Positions 1 to 7,966 of a stretch of DNA of 28,727 nt are shown one piece after another. The position numbers and the translations under genes are program-made. A model generated the notes under the pieces. The model saw only the letters and a list, made by a program, of their open reading frames with translations, was not told where the DNA came from and ran no database searches. The stretch lies in NCBI RefSeq assembly GCF_002386445.1, contig NZ_DGIR01000040.1, positions 1 to 28,727 of the forward strand, in the 5' to 3' direction. The stretch's first letter is position 1. Each line of letters starts with the position of its first letter. The stretch comes from Pseudomonas sp. UBA4617. GTDB lineage: Bacteria; Pseudomonadota; Gammaproteobacteria; Pseudomonadales; Pseudomonadaceae.

Positions 1-58
1 GCGCGGTGCATCGCGGGCGGCGCTCGATCCTACAGGCGCCGAATTTCTCTTGGCGAAC

Positions 59-1000
59 TCACTTGGCAGTCACGGTTTCGGCAGCAGCATCCTGCGACAG
101 GCTGTACACATAAGCCGCCAACAGGTGCACCTTGTCATTGCCCTGGATCTCGGCCTGCGCCGGCATCTGACCCTGGCGGCCATAACGAATGGTCTGCTGC
201 AACTGGGCAAAGCTCGAACCGTAGATGAATGCCTGCGGGTGGGTCAGGTCTGGCGCACCCATGGCCGGTGTGCCCTTGCCTTCGGGCCCGTGGCAAGCCA
301 CGCAGTTGGCGGCGAATATGGCCTTGCCCTTGGCTGCGTCGGCCTTGGCCCCTTCCGGCAGGCTGCGTTGACCGAGGTCGCTCAGCACGAACGCAGCCAC
401 GTCCGCCACACCCTGTTCGCCGATCACTTCGGCCCAGGCCGGCATCACCCCGTGGCGGCCGTTCATGATCGAAGCCTTGATTGTTTCCGCATCGCCACCC
501 CAGCGCCAGGACTGGTCGGTGAGGTTGGGGAAACCATAGGCGCCCTTGGCATCCGAGCCATGGCACACCGAGCAGTTGGAGGCGAACAGGCGGCTGCCCA
601 TTTTCAGCGCCTGTGGGTCCTTGGCGACTTCCTCCACCGGCATGGCCGCGTACTTGGCGAAGATCGGCCCGAACCTGGCGTCGGCCTTGGCCATTTCCTT
701 CTGCCATTCGTTGGCACCCGTCCAGCCATTTTCATAACCCGGCAGGATGCCCTTCCAGTTGCCCAGGCCCGGGTAGAGGATCAGGTAGCCGACCGAGAAC
801 ACCAGGGTGCCGACGAACAACCAGAACCACCACTTGGGCAGCGGGTTGTCGTACTCCTCGATGCCGTCGAAGCTGTGGCCCATGGTCTGGTCGGTGGTGC
901 TGTTGCTCTGCCCCTTGCGGGTGCCGAGCAGCAGCCAGGTCAGGCCGATCAGGCTGCCGAGGGTCAGCACGCTGATGTAGGTACTCCAGAAGGTGGTCAT
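59..1000 (-). CDS. ccoP: cbb3-type cytochrome c oxidase subunit III (diheme CcoP)
   Basis: Diheme c-type subunit that passes electrons toward the CcoN/CcoO core of the high-affinity terminal oxidase in the inner membrane. The 313-residue protein has two N-terminal membrane segments (about 6-26 and 57-77) and a periplasmic part with two heme c sites, CSVCH at 143-147 and CVACH at 233-237. Candidate axial methionines are in GVMPAWA (M186) and GQMPAQ (M279). The length and two-helix anchor fit CcoP of Pseudomonas. The ATG overlaps the ccoQ stop by four bases (ATGA) and follows an AAGGAG ribosome site. It is the last gene of the ccoNOQP operon. Bases 1-58 beyond its stop hold nothing I can name. 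Confidence 0.96.
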   Translation of the reverse strand: MTTFWSTYISVLTLGSLIGLTWLLLGTRKGQSNSTTDQTMGHSFDGIEEYDNPLPKWWFWLFVGTLVFSVGYLILYPGLGNWKGILPGYENGWTGANEWQKEMAKADARFGPIFAKYAAMPVEEVAKDPQALKMGSRLFASNCSVCHGSDAKGAYGFPNLTDQSWRWGGDAETIKASIMNGRHGVMPAWAEVIGEQGVADVAAFVLSDLGQRSLPEGAKADAAKGKAIFAANCVACHGPEGKGTPAMGAPDLTHPQAFIYGSSFAQLQQTIRYGRQGQMPAQAEIQGNDKVHLLAAYVYSLSQDAAAETVTAK

Positions 1001-1188
1001 TGCCCATTGCTCCTTACAGCAGGTTCCTGCCCGGCAGCGGGCAGGCGGTCGTCGACGAAGGGCAGCAGCCGCGCTTCGGCGAAATCACGGTCGCGGCGGC
1101 GGTTGAATACCCACAGGGTGAGGCCGATGAAGGCGATCATCACCACCAGGGTGCCCAGGCCGCGGATCATGCCGATGTCCAGTTCCAT
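997..1188 (-). CDS. ccoQ: cbb3-type oxidase small subunit CcoQ
   Basis: Small single-span membrane protein of the cbb3 oxidase, thought in the family to stabilise the complex. From the ATG at 1188 it is 63 residues (MELDIGMIRG start), with one hydrophobic helix followed by the basic stretch FNRRRDRDF, as is typical of CcoQ/FixQ. A GTG three codons upstream (1197) is also open. I prefer the ATG because an AGGTGAG ribosome site lies 4-10 bases before it and would be partly consumed by the GTG start. The ccoO stop lies within that ribosome site, so translation is probably coupled. The stop overlaps the ccoP start. Confidence 0.93.
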   Translation of the reverse strand: MELDIGMIRGLGTLVVMIAFIGLTLWVFNRRRDRDFAEARLLPFVDDRLPAAGQEPAVRSNGQ

Positions 1189-1193
1189 CGCAC

Positions 1194-1802
1194 TCACCTC
1201 TTGTTCTTGATCGCGGTGCCGAGCACCTGCAGGTAGGCGACCAGGGCGTCCATCTCGGTCTTGCCCTTGAGCGCGTCGCGGGCCCTGGCGATGTCATCGT
1301 CGCTGTACGGCACACCGAGGGTGCGCAGGGTGCGCATCTTGGTGTCGGTGTGGCTGTTGTCGACCGGCTGCGCCACCAGCCACGGATACGACGGCATCTT
1401 CGACTCCGGTACCACGTTGCGCGGGTTGTACAGGTGGGCGCGGTGCCAGTCGTCCGAGTAGCGGCCGCCGACCCGGGCCAGGTCCGGTCCGGTCCGCTTG
1501 GAGCCCCACAGGAACGGGTGGTCCCAGACGCTTTCACCGGCCACCGAGTAGTGGCCGTAGCGCTCGGTTTCGGCGCGGAACGGGCGGATCATCTGCGAGT
1601 GGCAGCCCACGCAACCTTCGCGGATGTAGATGTCGCGGCCTTCCAGTTGCAGCGCGGTGTAGGGCTTCATGCCTTCCACCGGCTTGTTGGTGACGTCCTG
1701 GAAGAACAGCGGGACGATCTGGGTCAGGCCGCCGATACTGACGGCGAACACCATCAGCAGGGCCAGCAGGCCGACGTTTTTCTCGATGACTTCATGTTTC
1801 AT
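1194..1802 (-). CDS. ccoO: cbb3-type cytochrome c oxidase subunit II (monoheme CcoO)
   Basis: Monoheme cytochrome c subunit of the cbb3 oxidase. The protein is 202 residues from the ATG at 1802. It has an N-terminal membrane anchor (about 10-34), then a periplasmic heme site CVGCH at 64-68, with M136 in SKMPSYPW as the probable axial ligand. The frame is open a further 15 codons upstream, but the KHEVIEKNV start is chosen because a GAGGAG ribosome site sits at the right distance. It lies 13 bases after the ccoN stop, in the usual N-O-Q-P order. Confidence 0.96.
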   Translation of the reverse strand: MKHEVIEKNVGLLALLMVFAVSIGGLTQIVPLFFQDVTNKPVEGMKPYTALQLEGRDIYIREGCVGCHSQMIRPFRAETERYGHYSVAGESVWDHPFLWGSKRTGPDLARVGGRYSDDWHRAHLYNPRNVVPESKMPSYPWLVAQPVDNSHTDTKMRTLRTLGVPYSDDDIARARDALKGKTEMDALVAYLQVLGTAIKNKR

Positions 1803-1815
1803 CAGGCAGGTCTCC

Positions 1816-3240
<1,425 letters not shown>

Positions 3241-3290
3241 GTATGGGTTCCCATCCACGGTTATTTGGCAGGCTTTACAGCGAGGCAAGC

Positions 3291-3983
3291 ATGATTAATG
3301 GGCAAAGTGCCGGTATTGACGGGGATCAATGGGCGAAGGTCGGAAATGTCCCAGGCTTGCGCTGCGATCCCCCGCAGCTAGAGGGCAGGGGCGGTTACAA
3401 GGGCTGCCTGATCCTGGCCCATGGCGCGGGTGCGCCAATGGACAGCGGGTTCATGAATGAAATGGCGCAAAGGCTGGCGGCGCTTGGGGTCGCGGTGCTG
3501 CGCTTCGAGTTCCCGTACATGGCCGAGCGCAGGGCAGGGGGTGGCAAGCGGCCGCCGAACCCGCAGAAGGTGTTGCTCGAATGTTGGCGCGAGGTCTACC
3601 AGCAGGTGCGACCTTTGGTCACGGGCAGGCTGGCTGTGGGCGGCAAGTCCATGGGCGGGCGCATGGCCAGTTTGGTGGCCGACGCGTTGGGGGTGGATGC
3701 GCTGGTGTGCCTGGGCTACCCGTTCCATGCCGTGGGCAAGCCGGAAAAGCCACGGGTCGAGCACCTGGCCGCATTGCAGACGCCGACATTGATCGTGCAG
3801 GGTGAGCGGGATGCACTGGGCAACCGTGAGACGGTGGCAGGCTATGTGCTGTCGCCGGCCATCGAGGTGAGCTGGCTAGTGGCCGCGGACCATGACCTGA
3901 AGCCGTTGAAAGCTTCGGGGTTCAGCCATGAGCAGCATTTGCAGGCGGCGGCAGAGAAGGTTGCGGCATTCCTGTCGCGATAG
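3291..3983 (+). CDS. alpha/beta hydrolase of the KANL3/Tex30 type
   Basis: Probable soluble alpha/beta hydrolase of unknown substrate, 230 residues from the ATG at 3291. An oxyanion-type HGAGAP motif is at 44-49. The nucleophile elbow GGKSMGG has its Ser at about 120. Candidate acid and base are D174 (GERDALG) and H201 (AADHDLKP). The compact fold and the HGAGAP and KSMGGR motifs fit the KANL3/Tex30 family of small dienelactone-hydrolase-like proteins. The frame is open upstream to 3231, but that start would overlap ccoN, and the ATG at 3291 has a weak GAGG site. It is divergent from ccoNOQP and its 5' codons contain the ANR box. Confidence 0.85.
   Translation: MINGQSAGIDGDQWAKVGNVPGLRCDPPQLEGRGGYKGCLILAHGAGAPMDSGFMNEMAQRLAALGVAVLRFEFPYMAERRAGGGKRPPNPQKVLLECWREVYQQVRPLVTGRLAVGGKSMGGRMASLVADALGVDALVCLGYPFHAVGKPEKPRVEHLAALQTPTLIVQGERDALGNRETVAGYVLSPAIEVSWLVAADHDLKPLKASGFSHEQHLQAAAEKVAAFLSR
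3316..3329 (-). promoter_or_regulatory. ANR/FNR-type binding box upstream of ccoN
   Basis: TTGACGGGGATCAA matches the FNR/ANR consensus TTGAT-N4-ATCAA except for one base in the left half-site. If ANR binds at -41.5, the ccoN transcript would start near 3281, which leaves about 40 bases of leader. A weak -10 (CATGCT on the minus strand) is at the corresponding place. The box lies inside the first codons of the divergent hydrolase gene. Low-oxygen induction of this operon is inferred. Confidence 0.65.
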
Positions 3984-4024
3984 TGCCGGTTGGTCGCGGG
4001 TTTACCCGCGAAGAAACCGGCACC
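3984..4024. repeat. REP element / bidirectional hairpin between convergent genes
   Basis: GCCGGTT (3985-3991) pairs with AACCGGC (4015-4021). Inside it CGCGGG (3995-4000) and CCCGCG (4005-4010) form a second stem around TTTA. Read on the minus strand it has the Pseudomonas REP core TTCGCGGGTAAACCCGC. It lies between the convergent hydrolase and ppnP genes and may also end transcription from both sides. Confidence 0.75.
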
Positions 4025-4033
4025 GGCTACCGC

Positions 4034-4318
4034 TTAGTCGCGGTACTCGCACAGGTAGGCGGTATCCACTTTCACCTGCAACTGGAACTTGCTGTCGGCC
4101 GGCACGTTGAATTTGTCGCCGGCTTTGAAGGTTTCCCAGTTGTCGCTGCCTGGCAGCTTCACGATCAGTGCACCCGACACCACGTGCATGATCTCGCGCT
4201 TGGCAGTGCCGAACTCGTATTCGCCCGGGGCCATCACACCGACAGTGGCCGGGCCTTCTTCGCCGGCGAAGGCGATCGACTTGACGGTGCCGTTGAAGTA
4301 CTCGTTGACCTTGAACAT
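4034..4318 (-). CDS. ppnP: pyrimidine/purine nucleoside phosphorylase PpnP
   Basis: Small cupin-fold phosphorylase (YaiE/DUF1255 family) that splits nucleosides with phosphate into free base and ribose-1-phosphate. The 94-residue length and the conserved segments FKVNEYFNGTVKSI, ATVGVMAPGEYEFGTA, SGALIVKLPG and FNVPADSKFQLQV fit the family closely. The ATG at 4318 is chosen over the longer frame because a GGAG site sits six bases upstream and the extra residues do not resemble the family. It lies downstream of the exonuclease gene on the same strand, 62 bases after it. Confidence 0.94.
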   Translation of the reverse strand: MFKVNEYFNGTVKSIAFAGEEGPATVGVMAPGEYEFGTAKREIMHVVSGALIVKLPGSDNWETFKAGDKFNVPADSKFQLQVKVDTAYLCEYRD

Positions 4319-4380
4319 GGGCGACTCCAGAAAAAGGGATGAAAAAGGGCTGGCCAGTATGCCCAAGCCCTCAGCCCCCG

Positions 4381-4941
4381 TCATCTGCTTTCAGGTGCCG
4401 TTGGCGGGAGGGTCAAGGGCAGTAGCCGTGCAGTATTGCGTGCATCTTCCAGAGCCCGGTGCTGCTGCCCGCAAAAGTGCATGCCGGCCAGTTGCAGGGC
4501 ACCGTTCAGGCCGGTTGGGCGCTGCAGATGGCGGGCCTTGGCGAAACGTTGCTTGAGGTTGATGTGCGGCAGGCTCCGCAGCAGGCTGTCCAGCCCGTGC
4601 AGCTGCCATTCCTGATGCAACTGCTGGCGGTCGTAGTCTCCCCAGCTGACCCAGGCCTGAAGCTGCTCACGGTGGTGTCCGAGCCAACGCTCGAAACCTG
4701 CCCACACTTCGTGGAAGGGGGCAGCACTGTCTACCTCGGCCTGGCTGATGTGCGTCAGTTCGCGGCAGAACGGGGTCAACTGCGGCCGACGCCGGGGCTT
4801 GACGAAGCGCTGGAAGTGGTCGACTTCGCGGCCCTCGCGGGTAACCAGGCTCGCACCAATTTCAATGACTTCCATCTCTGTGACTGGCCAACCACCCTTG
4901 TCGGTGGTGGCTTCCAGGTCGATCACCAACCACTGGCCCAT
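4381..4941 (-). CDS. DEDDh-type 3'-5' exonuclease (ERI1/KapD-like)
   Basis: Probable 3'-5' exonuclease of the DEDDh superfamily, 186 residues from the ATG at 4941. The Exo I motif VIDLEAT gives D8 and E10. The Exo II acidic residue is in SWGDYDRQQL (D102 or D104). Exo III HRALEDARNTARL gives H161 and D166, the DEDDh arrangement. The overall pattern (IEIGASLV, FQRFVKPRRRPQLTPFCRELTHI) fits the ERI1/KapD exonuclease family. The start is supported by an AAGGGAG ribosome site; a longer open frame to 5028 is not needed. The substrate (RNA or DNA) cannot be told from sequence. Confidence 0.9.
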   Translation of the reverse strand: MGQWLVIDLEATTDKGGWPVTEMEVIEIGASLVTREGREVDHFQRFVKPRRRPQLTPFCRELTHISQAEVDSAAPFHEVWAGFERWLGHHREQLQAWVSWGDYDRQQLHQEWQLHGLDSLLRSLPHINLKQRFAKARHLQRPTGLNGALQLAGMHFCGQQHRALEDARNTARLLPLTLPPTAPESR

Positions 4942-5102
4942 ACCAGGCTCCCTTGCAGATCCTGCTAGAGCGTAGCCAATCTGTGGGCATCGGGCACCAC
5001 TGGCAATTTGCCCCCGGGTTTGGCACAAGGGCAGCGCAACCGGCAGTTGTGTCCGACCGGGAAAACGCCTAGCTTAAGCGCACCCAGGCATGAACCGTAT
5101 GA

Positions 5103-5912
5103 GTGTCCGTCTTGATTCCAACGCCAGGCCGCAAGGCCTTGTCTGCCCTGTTGTTGTTGGCCGTGTCCTGGCTGGCGGTGCCTGCCTGGGCGCTTGACGC
5201 CATCGAGGTCAAGGTCGGCGCGGCACACTTCCCGCCGTACACGGTGCGCCCCGAGCAGGGAGCCGATACGGGCCTGCTGCCGCAGCTGGTCGAGGCGCTG
5301 AACCGGGCGCAGCAGCAATACCGTTTCACCCTGGTGCCCACTTCCATCCAGCGGCGTTTTGGTGATTTCCAGCAAGGCCGCACCGACATGGCCATTTTCG
5401 AGAACCCGGAATGGGGCTGGCAGCAGATTGCCCATCAGACCGTGGACATGGGCCTGGAAGATGCCGAGGTATTCGTCGCCCGTCAGGTCAATGGCCGTGA
5501 TCCGCATTACTTCGACAACCTGAGCGGCAAGCGCCTGGCACTGTTCAATGGTTATCACTATGCGTTCGCCGGCTTCAACTCGGACCCGGACTACCTGCGC
5601 AAGGCCTACAACGCGACCCTGACCTATTCCCACGACAGCAACCTGCTGATGGTGCAAGCCGGGCGCGCCGACATTGCCTTGGTCACGCGTTCCTACTTCA
5701 GTGATTTCCTCGCGCGCAACCCGGCCAGCCGCGAGCAACTGGTGCCCTCGCAACGTATCGATCAGCTTTACCACCACTACGCCTTGCTGCGCCCTGGTGC
5801 GCCGATCAGCGAGCAGGCATTCGCGGCGCTGCTGCGAGGCCTGCGCAACAGCGGCGAGCTGGCGCGCATCTTCGAGCCCTACCGCATCGCGGTGGTGCCG
5901 ACACGCGACTAA
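5103..5912 (+). CDS. transporter substrate-binding-like periplasmic protein
   Basis: Probable periplasmic solute-binding protein of the type II amino-acid-binding fold (SBP_bac_3-like), 269 residues. A signal peptide is seen at 1-30 (basic GRK, hydrophobic ALLLLAVSWLAV, cleavage after AWA). The mature part starts with the strand EVKVGAAHFPPY that is common in this family, and has DMAIFENPEWGW and GKRLALFNGYHYAF. The start is GTG at 5103, since a stop codon in frame immediately precedes it and the ATG at 5099 reads another frame. No permease or ATPase gene adjoins, so it may work with distant transport genes or as a sensor. The ligand is unknown. Its stop codon overlaps the PvdS-type promoter of the next gene. 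Confidence 0.82.
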   Translation: MSVLIPTPGRKALSALLLLAVSWLAVPAWALDAIEVKVGAAHFPPYTVRPEQGADTGLLPQLVEALNRAQQQYRFTLVPTSIQRRFGDFQQGRTDMAIFENPEWGWQQIAHQTVDMGLEDAEVFVARQVNGRDPHYFDNLSGKRLALFNGYHYAFAGFNSDPDYLRKAYNATLTYSHDSNLLMVQAGRADIALVTRSYFSDFLARNPASREQLVPSQRIDQLYHHYALLRPGAPISEQAFAALLRGLRNSGELARIFEPYRIAVVPTRD

Positions 5913-5933
5913 ATTCCCGCCATGCGGCAACGT
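5910..5933 (+). promoter_or_regulatory. PvdS-type (iron starvation) promoter before the acyltransferase
   Basis: TAAAT at 5910-5914 (in the context CTAAATTCCC) is followed after exactly 16 bases by CGT at 5931-5933. This matches the known PvdS -35 (TAAAT) and -10 (CGT) pattern. It starts at the stop codon of the preceding gene and lies about 45 bases before the acyltransferase ATG, so that gene is expected to be induced with pyoverdine synthesis. Confidence 0.8.
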
Positions 5934-5976
5934 TTCCAGCAGTGAGCCTTTTCCTTCATTGCCGTGAGCCAAGCCC

Positions 5977-6990
5977 ATGCCGTTCGATGCCGCTTCGCAG
6001 CCCCCGTCAGCGCCGCGCTGGCGCAGCCTCAGTGCCGAGGAGGGCGACCACTGGCTGAGCCTGTCCCTCGAAGGCCGCCCGTTGATCCAGTTGCGCCTGG
6101 AGGTGGGCGCTACCTTGCACCTGCATCTCGAGCGCCTGTGCCCCGAGCGACCCTGCCAGGCCTTGTGGGCCGCCTGCTACTGGCTGTTGTCCCGTGACAG
6201 CGCTTGCCAGCGCCTGGTCTGGCACTTGCCGGAGGTTCCGGCGCAGGCGTTGCTCAGTGGCCTGCTGCTGAACGCCGAGCAACCAGGCCAGTTCCTGTGC
6301 GAGCGCGCGCTGTTCTGGCAGTTGCCACAACCCTGGCTGGGCGAGTCGGGCCATGGGGCGTATCCACAGCAGATGCAGCTCAGCAATGGCAAACGTCACC
6401 CGCGCCGCCCACCCAAGCCGTGTGGCGAAGTGTACCGGCGTTTCGATGCGCGCCTGGGCAGTTGGGTGTCGCTGCGCACGCTGGAGATCGAGGCAGACCT
6501 GGAGCGTTTCAACCGCTGGCAGAACAATCCGCGGGTGGAAGCGTTCTGGCAGGAGGCTGGCACCCTGGCGCAGCACCGCGAGTACCTGGACAAACTCCAG
6601 GCCGACCCGCATACCCTGACGCTGATCGGCTGCTTCGATGATGAGCCGTTTGCCTACTTCGAAGCCTACTGGGCCAAGGAGGACCGCATTGCGCCGTTCT
6701 ACCTGGCCGATGACTACGACCGGGGTATCCACATGCTGGTGGGCGAGCAGCACCATCGCGGGCCGCACAAGGTAGCCAGCTGGCTATCGGCGCTGGTGCA
6801 TTACCTGTTCCTCGACGATCCGCGTACCCAGCGGGTGGTGGCCGAGCCGCGCGCCGACAACGGCAAGATGATCGGCTACCTGCACGATCAATGCTTCCAC
6901 TGTGACAAGGAGTTCGATTTCCCGCACAAACGGGCGGCACTGATGATTCTTGGCCGGGAGCGGTTTTTCGATCGCTGTGAACTGGCCTGA
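5977..6990 (+). CDS. GNAT siderophore acyltransferase (IucB/AlcB-like, PvdYII-like)
   Basis: Probable N-hydroxyornithine acyltransferase for the pyoverdine peptide. The 337-residue protein has a poorly conserved N-terminal half and a C-terminal GNAT domain of the AlcB/IucB class (about 165-335). Landmarks are FNRWQNNPRVEAFW (179-191), FAYFEAYWAKEDRI, the acyl-CoA loop region GEQHHRG (256-262), and RVVAEPRADNGKMIGYL. Proteins of this class acylate hydroxamate precursors of aerobactin, alcaligin and some pyoverdines. The PvdS-type promoter just upstream and the nearby pvdS and pvdL support a pyoverdine role. Which acyl group is used is not visible. Convergent with pvdS. Confidence 0.87.
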   Translation: MPFDAASQPPSAPRWRSLSAEEGDHWLSLSLEGRPLIQLRLEVGATLHLHLERLCPERPCQALWAACYWLLSRDSACQRLVWHLPEVPAQALLSGLLLNAEQPGQFLCERALFWQLPQPWLGESGHGAYPQQMQLSNGKRHPRRPPKPCGEVYRRFDARLGSWVSLRTLEIEADLERFNRWQNNPRVEAFWQEAGTLAQHREYLDKLQADPHTLTLIGCFDDEPFAYFEAYWAKEDRIAPFYLADDYDRGIHMLVGEQHHRGPHKVASWLSALVHYLFLDDPRTQRVVAEPRADNGKMIGYLHDQCFHCDKEFDFPHKRAALMILGRERFFDRCELA

Positions 6991-7010
6991 GGGCTGGGGG
7001 CAGTGTAGCC

Positions 7011-7098
7011 CTGTAGCTGCGGTTTTCCCGCGAAGCGCGCGACGCGGTGCCCGACACACCGGCCCCGCCGGTGTTCGCGGGTGAGCCTGCTCCCACAT
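7011..7098. repeat. paired REP elements (BIME) between acyltransferase and pvdS
   Basis: Two REP-like units in opposite orientation. The left unit carries the inverse core TTTTCCCGCGAAG (about 7011-7038). The right unit reads CCGGTGTTCGCGGGTGAGC followed by CTGCTCCCACA (about 7057-7098), close to the common P. putida REP. They fill the gap between two convergent genes. Confidence 0.7.
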
Positions 7099-7119
7099 GC
7101 CCCCGGCAACCTTGAAGGC

Positions 7120-7650
7120 TCAGGCCTGGCGACCGGCCATCTTGCGGCAGTGCACCAGTGCATCGCGAATCATGAAATTGACCAGCGTTGGCGACACTCC
7201 CAGCTCCTTGGCAATGTCCTTCTGCGGCACCCCATGCAGGCGGTACATCTCGAACGCATAGCGGGTGCGTTGCGGCAGCTGGTTCAACGCCTCGGCAATA
7301 TCATCCAGCGCAGCCAGGTTGATGTGGGTGGCCTCGGGCGAAGCGTTCTGCACCACCACATTCAGGCCTTCCTCCTCGCTGCCGGAGTACTTCAACTCCA
7401 TCGCCTGCTTGCGGTAGTGGTCGATAGCCAGGTTGCGCACGATCTGGAACAGGTAGCTCAGCTGCGCCTTGAACGACGAAGTGATCTGCGGGGCGGCGCT
7501 GAGCCTGAAGAAGGCATCCTGCACTACATCTTCGGCGCGCGAGCGGCAGCCGGTAATGCGCGCGGCAATCTTGACCAGGATGCTGCGGTTGTCGACGAAG
7601 GCCTGCAGTAATGGTGAATCGCACTTACTTGTGGATAGTTGTTCCGCCAT
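7120..7650 (-). CDS. pvdS: iron-starvation ECF sigma factor PvdS/PfrI
   Basis: ECF sigma factor that directs RNA polymerase to pyoverdine promoters under iron starvation. The 176-residue protein matches PvdS nearly throughout: CDSPLLQAFVDNRSILVKIAARI, region 2 with DVVQDAFFRL (41-50) and YLFQIVRNLAIDHYRKQ, then region 4 with LPQRTRYAFEMYRLHG and the helix-turn-helix KDIAKELGVSPTLVNFMIRDAL. The ATG at 7650 follows an AAGGTG site; the frame is open upstream to 7833, but that stretch covers the Fur box and is promoter. It is slightly shorter at the C-terminus than P. aeruginosa PvdS. P. putida literature calls it PfrI. It is divergent from pvdL. Confidence 0.96.
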   Translation of the reverse strand: MAEQLSTSKCDSPLLQAFVDNRSILVKIAARITGCRSRAEDVVQDAFFRLSAAPQITSSFKAQLSYLFQIVRNLAIDHYRKQAMELKYSGSEEEGLNVVVQNASPEATHINLAALDDIAEALNQLPQRTRYAFEMYRLHGVPQKDIAKELGVSPTLVNFMIRDALVHCRKMAGRQA

Positions 7651-7725
7651 GGAAATCACCTTGTCACAGAGGGGAAAGGACGCTTCCTGATGCGGGAAGC
7701 TTCCTACGACGTGCGACAACCTATT

Positions 7726-7744
7726 CGTAGTGATAATTATTGTC
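7726..7744 (-). promoter_or_regulatory. Fur box upstream of pvdS
   Basis: CGTAGTGATAATTATTGTC matches 14 of the 19 positions of the Fur consensus GATAATGATAATCATTATC, including the central GATAAT-ATT core. It lies about 76-94 bases before the pvdS start. Iron-loaded Fur repression of pvdS is well established in Pseudomonas. A second, weaker AT-rich stretch follows to about 7770. The 316-base gap between pvdS and pvdL holds this box and the pvdL promoter, with no gene seen. Confidence 0.75.
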
Positions 7745-7852
7745 AAATGAGAAATGTAATTATTAAGACCTAGTTCTGATTTTGCCGAGCCATGCCTTGG
7801 GAGCTGTGGCGCTCGATCGTCCAGGCACCACACCTGCCAAGCCAGACCCCGC

Positions 7853-7876
7853 TAATTTCTCCCCGTGCCCAAACGT
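7853..7876 (+). promoter_or_regulatory. PvdS-type promoter of pvdL (TAATT variant)
   Basis: TAATT (7853-7857, preceded by GC) is followed after 16 bases by CGT (7874-7876) and then TCCCC. Spacing and -10 fit PvdS promoters; the -35 differs from TAAAT at one position. It lies about 90 bases before the pvdL ATG, which also argues against the upstream GTG start at 7865 inside the promoter. Confidence 0.65.
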
Positions 7877-7966
7877 TCCCCTGTGTACATCCGGCCGCCG
7901 TACGCTGCTCGCCTTCGTGCGCGCAGCGGCCGGCCCGCCCTCACCAGACACTGGCAGGAACACCCC

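Noticed and set aside
5099..5200. ATG at 5099 as the start of the solute-binding gene
   Set aside because: It is in another frame that stops soon; the signal peptide and protein read from the GTG at 5103.
7865..7966. GTG start giving 34 extra residues on PvdL
   Set aside because: It lies inside the PvdS-type promoter, lacks a ribosome site, and the extra residues do not look like an acyl-AMP ligase start.
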